Source: CAYMSF01 sp964542255
GTDB taxonomy: Bacteria > Verrucomicrobiota > Lentisphaeria > Victivallales > Victivallaceae
Direction of reading: 5' to 3'
Length of the DNA: 8,272 bases
NCBI GenBank assembly: GCA_964542255.1
Contig: CAZITV010000105.1
Span: 1-8,272, forward strand
The notes beneath the pieces are model-generated. The model ran no database searches. It had not been told where the DNA came from and worked only from the letters and a program-made list of their open reading frames with translations. How positions within the stretch are numbered: the first letter of the stretch is position 1; every line of letters begins with the position of its first letter. Positions 7,482-8,272 of the stretch are shown piece after piece. Both the position numbers and the translations under genes were made by a program.

Positions 7482-8042
7482 TTACTGTACGCCGATCTGT
7501 CCGAATGATTTCAATAAATCATTTCTGGAATTTCCTGGCAGGGCATCTTCGTTACCTTTAAAAACGCCCAGGCTAACAGTGTTGGTGACATTATAATCTT
7601 TGCGTTTCAATTCGATATAAGAATTTGGATTATTCGGATTGCCGACGCGCAGTATTGTACCGCTGTAACCATAAGTATAGTGGCCGTCGTCGGTCTTCTG
7701 GCGGTAAAAGAACACCCCGCCCGGCAGAAAAATTCCATTGGTATTACGGTAATCTCTGGGGAAAACTTCAAACACTGTAACCAAACCACCCTCGATACTC
7801 ACCCATTCTTCTGGATCTTCAATACTATTATTATATTCGATAATCGGTGTTAACTGTCCAATCAAACAGGTCCAATCCTGTGGCGTAAGATAACGAATTT
7901 TATCAACAAAAAAAGATTCTTTATGAGTTTCTTTTTTCCACTGTACATCCTCTTTGCCGTTCAAAATATTGGTTTTTGATATCCGTGAATAAATAGAGTT
8001 ATGGCTTTTAAATTCAGTTAAATTTGCAACCCTTTTATCCAT
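7482..8042 (-). CDS. Hypothetical protein, 186 aa, unrecognised family
   Basis: I do not recognise this protein. It has no signal peptide, no membrane segment and a single Cys (C59), so it looks soluble and cytoplasmic. The first 50 residues are polar and Lys/Asn-rich. A segment with YLTPQDWTCLIGQLTPIIEY (51-70) follows, then an aromatic, glycine-rich and probably beta-rich core, including GGLVTVFEVF (85-94), LPGGVFFYRQ (106-115) and GHYTYGYSGT (120-129). An Asn/Pro turn, NPNNPN (135-140), and a polar tail complete it. The regular alternation of aromatic and polar residues suggests a small beta-sandwich or barrel, but this is a guess. The ATG at 8042 is the only Met in the frame, has no ribosome binding site, and sits 5 bases after a perfect TATAAT, so the mRNA may be leaderless. 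Upstream DNA is markedly AT-rich. It may be an accessory gene. Confidence 0.65.
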   Translation of the reverse strand: MDKRVANLTEFKSHNSIYSRISKTNILNGKEDVQWKKETHKESFFVDKIRYLTPQDWTCLIGQLTPIIEYNNSIEDPEEWVSIEGGLVTVFEVFPRDYRNTNGIFLPGGVFFYRQKTDDGHYTYGYSGTILRVGNPNNPNSYIELKRKDYNVTNTVSLGVFKGNEDALPGNSRNDLLKSFGQIGVQ

Positions 8043-8047
8043 AATAT

Positions 8048-8076
8048 ATTATATTCTAATTTTTTAATAATTTTAA
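8048..8076 (-). promoter_or_regulatory. Candidate promoter of the orphan gene, placed for a leaderless transcript
   Basis: A perfect TATAAT (8053-8048) and a -35-like TTAAAA (8076-8071, 4 of 6) with a 17-base spacer. The -10 ends 5 bases before the ATG, so transcription would begin at or next to the start codon. The DNA here is nearly all A and T, so the match could be chance. Confidence 0.35.
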
Positions 8077-8213
8077 AATTTAACAACAGCAGTTTCTAAG
8101 ATAGCCCAAGCCATTAATATTGCAAGTTACATTCATTAAATCCATAATAATTATTGCAACATTTTACTCGTAGAAAATGGACAAAGTAAACGCACCGCCT
8201 AAAAATGAGCTTC

Positions 8214-8258
8214 TGCAGTTAGTTTGACAAAAATAGCCGTGGTGCATTAAGTCTGACA
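8214..8258 (+). repeat. Pair of 16-base near-identical direct repeats near the window edge
   Basis: TGCAGTTAGTTTGACA (8214-8229) and TGCATTAAGTCTGACA (8243-8258) agree at 13 of 16 positions and start 29 bases apart. A weaker copy in the opposite orientation may lie at 8179-8194 (about 11 of 16). Such spaced copies occur at operator sites and at the ends of some insertion sequences, but the window stops before a neighbouring gene is seen. Confidence 0.4.
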
Positions 8259-8272
8259 TTTTTTACATATCC

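Larger units (their letters stand above)
8043..8272. other. AT-rich intergenic DNA with no convincing gene
   Basis: The 230 bases at the right edge hold only very short open frames: a 16-codon plus-strand frame at 8177-8227 (MDKVNAPPKNELLQLV) and a 31-codon minus-strand frame at 8164-8259. Neither has a ribosome binding site. Content is more GC-balanced after about 8170, where a repeat pair lies. Confidence 0.5.

Noticed and set aside
8177..8227. A 16-codon plus-strand frame MDKVNAPPKNELLQLV
   Set aside because: Too short, no ribosome binding site, and it overlaps the repeat; nothing supports translation.
1..8272. CRISPR array, tRNA, rRNA or riboswitch
   Set aside because: No regularly spaced identical repeats, cloverleaf or conserved RNA motif was recognised on either strand by eye.

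Overview
The window holds a short run of bacterial chromosomal housekeeping genes, followed by a membrane glycosyltransferase-like gene and a gene of unknown family. The proteins are typical of a bacterium: type II thymidylate kinase, DNA polymerase III delta', PriA, and the transformylase half of PurH. Base composition is moderate, with AT-rich gaps between genes. The stand-alone transformylase and the style of the proteins would fit an environmental or gut Gram-negative lineage such as the PVC group (Lentisphaerota), but that placement is only an impression from the sequence.

Layout. A stand-alone AICAR transformylase (C-terminal half of PurH) occupies 2-1117 on the minus strand and is complete at both ends. 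A control region of about 290 bases separates it from rightward genes. That region also contains a 42-codon ORF for a one-helix membrane peptide (1248-1376). Next come thymidylate kinase (tmk, 1410-2048) and the clamp-loader subunit delta' (holB, 2038-3093), which overlap by 11 bases and are probably translationally coupled. priA (3095-5320, minus) converges on holB with a single base between the two stop codons. A divergent promoter region (about 5321-5614) separates priA from a 594-residue multi-pass membrane protein resembling GT-C glycosyltransferases (5615-7399). Its convergent neighbour (7482-8042, minus) encodes a 186-residue protein I do not recognise. The last 230 bases are AT-rich and contain no convincing gene, but carry a pair of 16-base near-identical direct repeats close to the right edge.

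How the genes relate. The left two thirds is a nucleotide and replication block: AICAR transformylase feeds purine synthesis, Tmk makes dTDP for dTTP, delta' loads the sliding clamp, and PriA restarts stalled forks. The membrane protein probably adds sugars from a lipid carrier to an envelope glycan or lipid, and has no pathway partners in view. The right end looks more accessory in character.

I did not find a convincing new multi-gene system. The best leads are the small membrane ORF before tmk, the split PurH, the orphan gene at 7482-8042 with a possibly leaderless start, and the repeat pair at 8214-8258.
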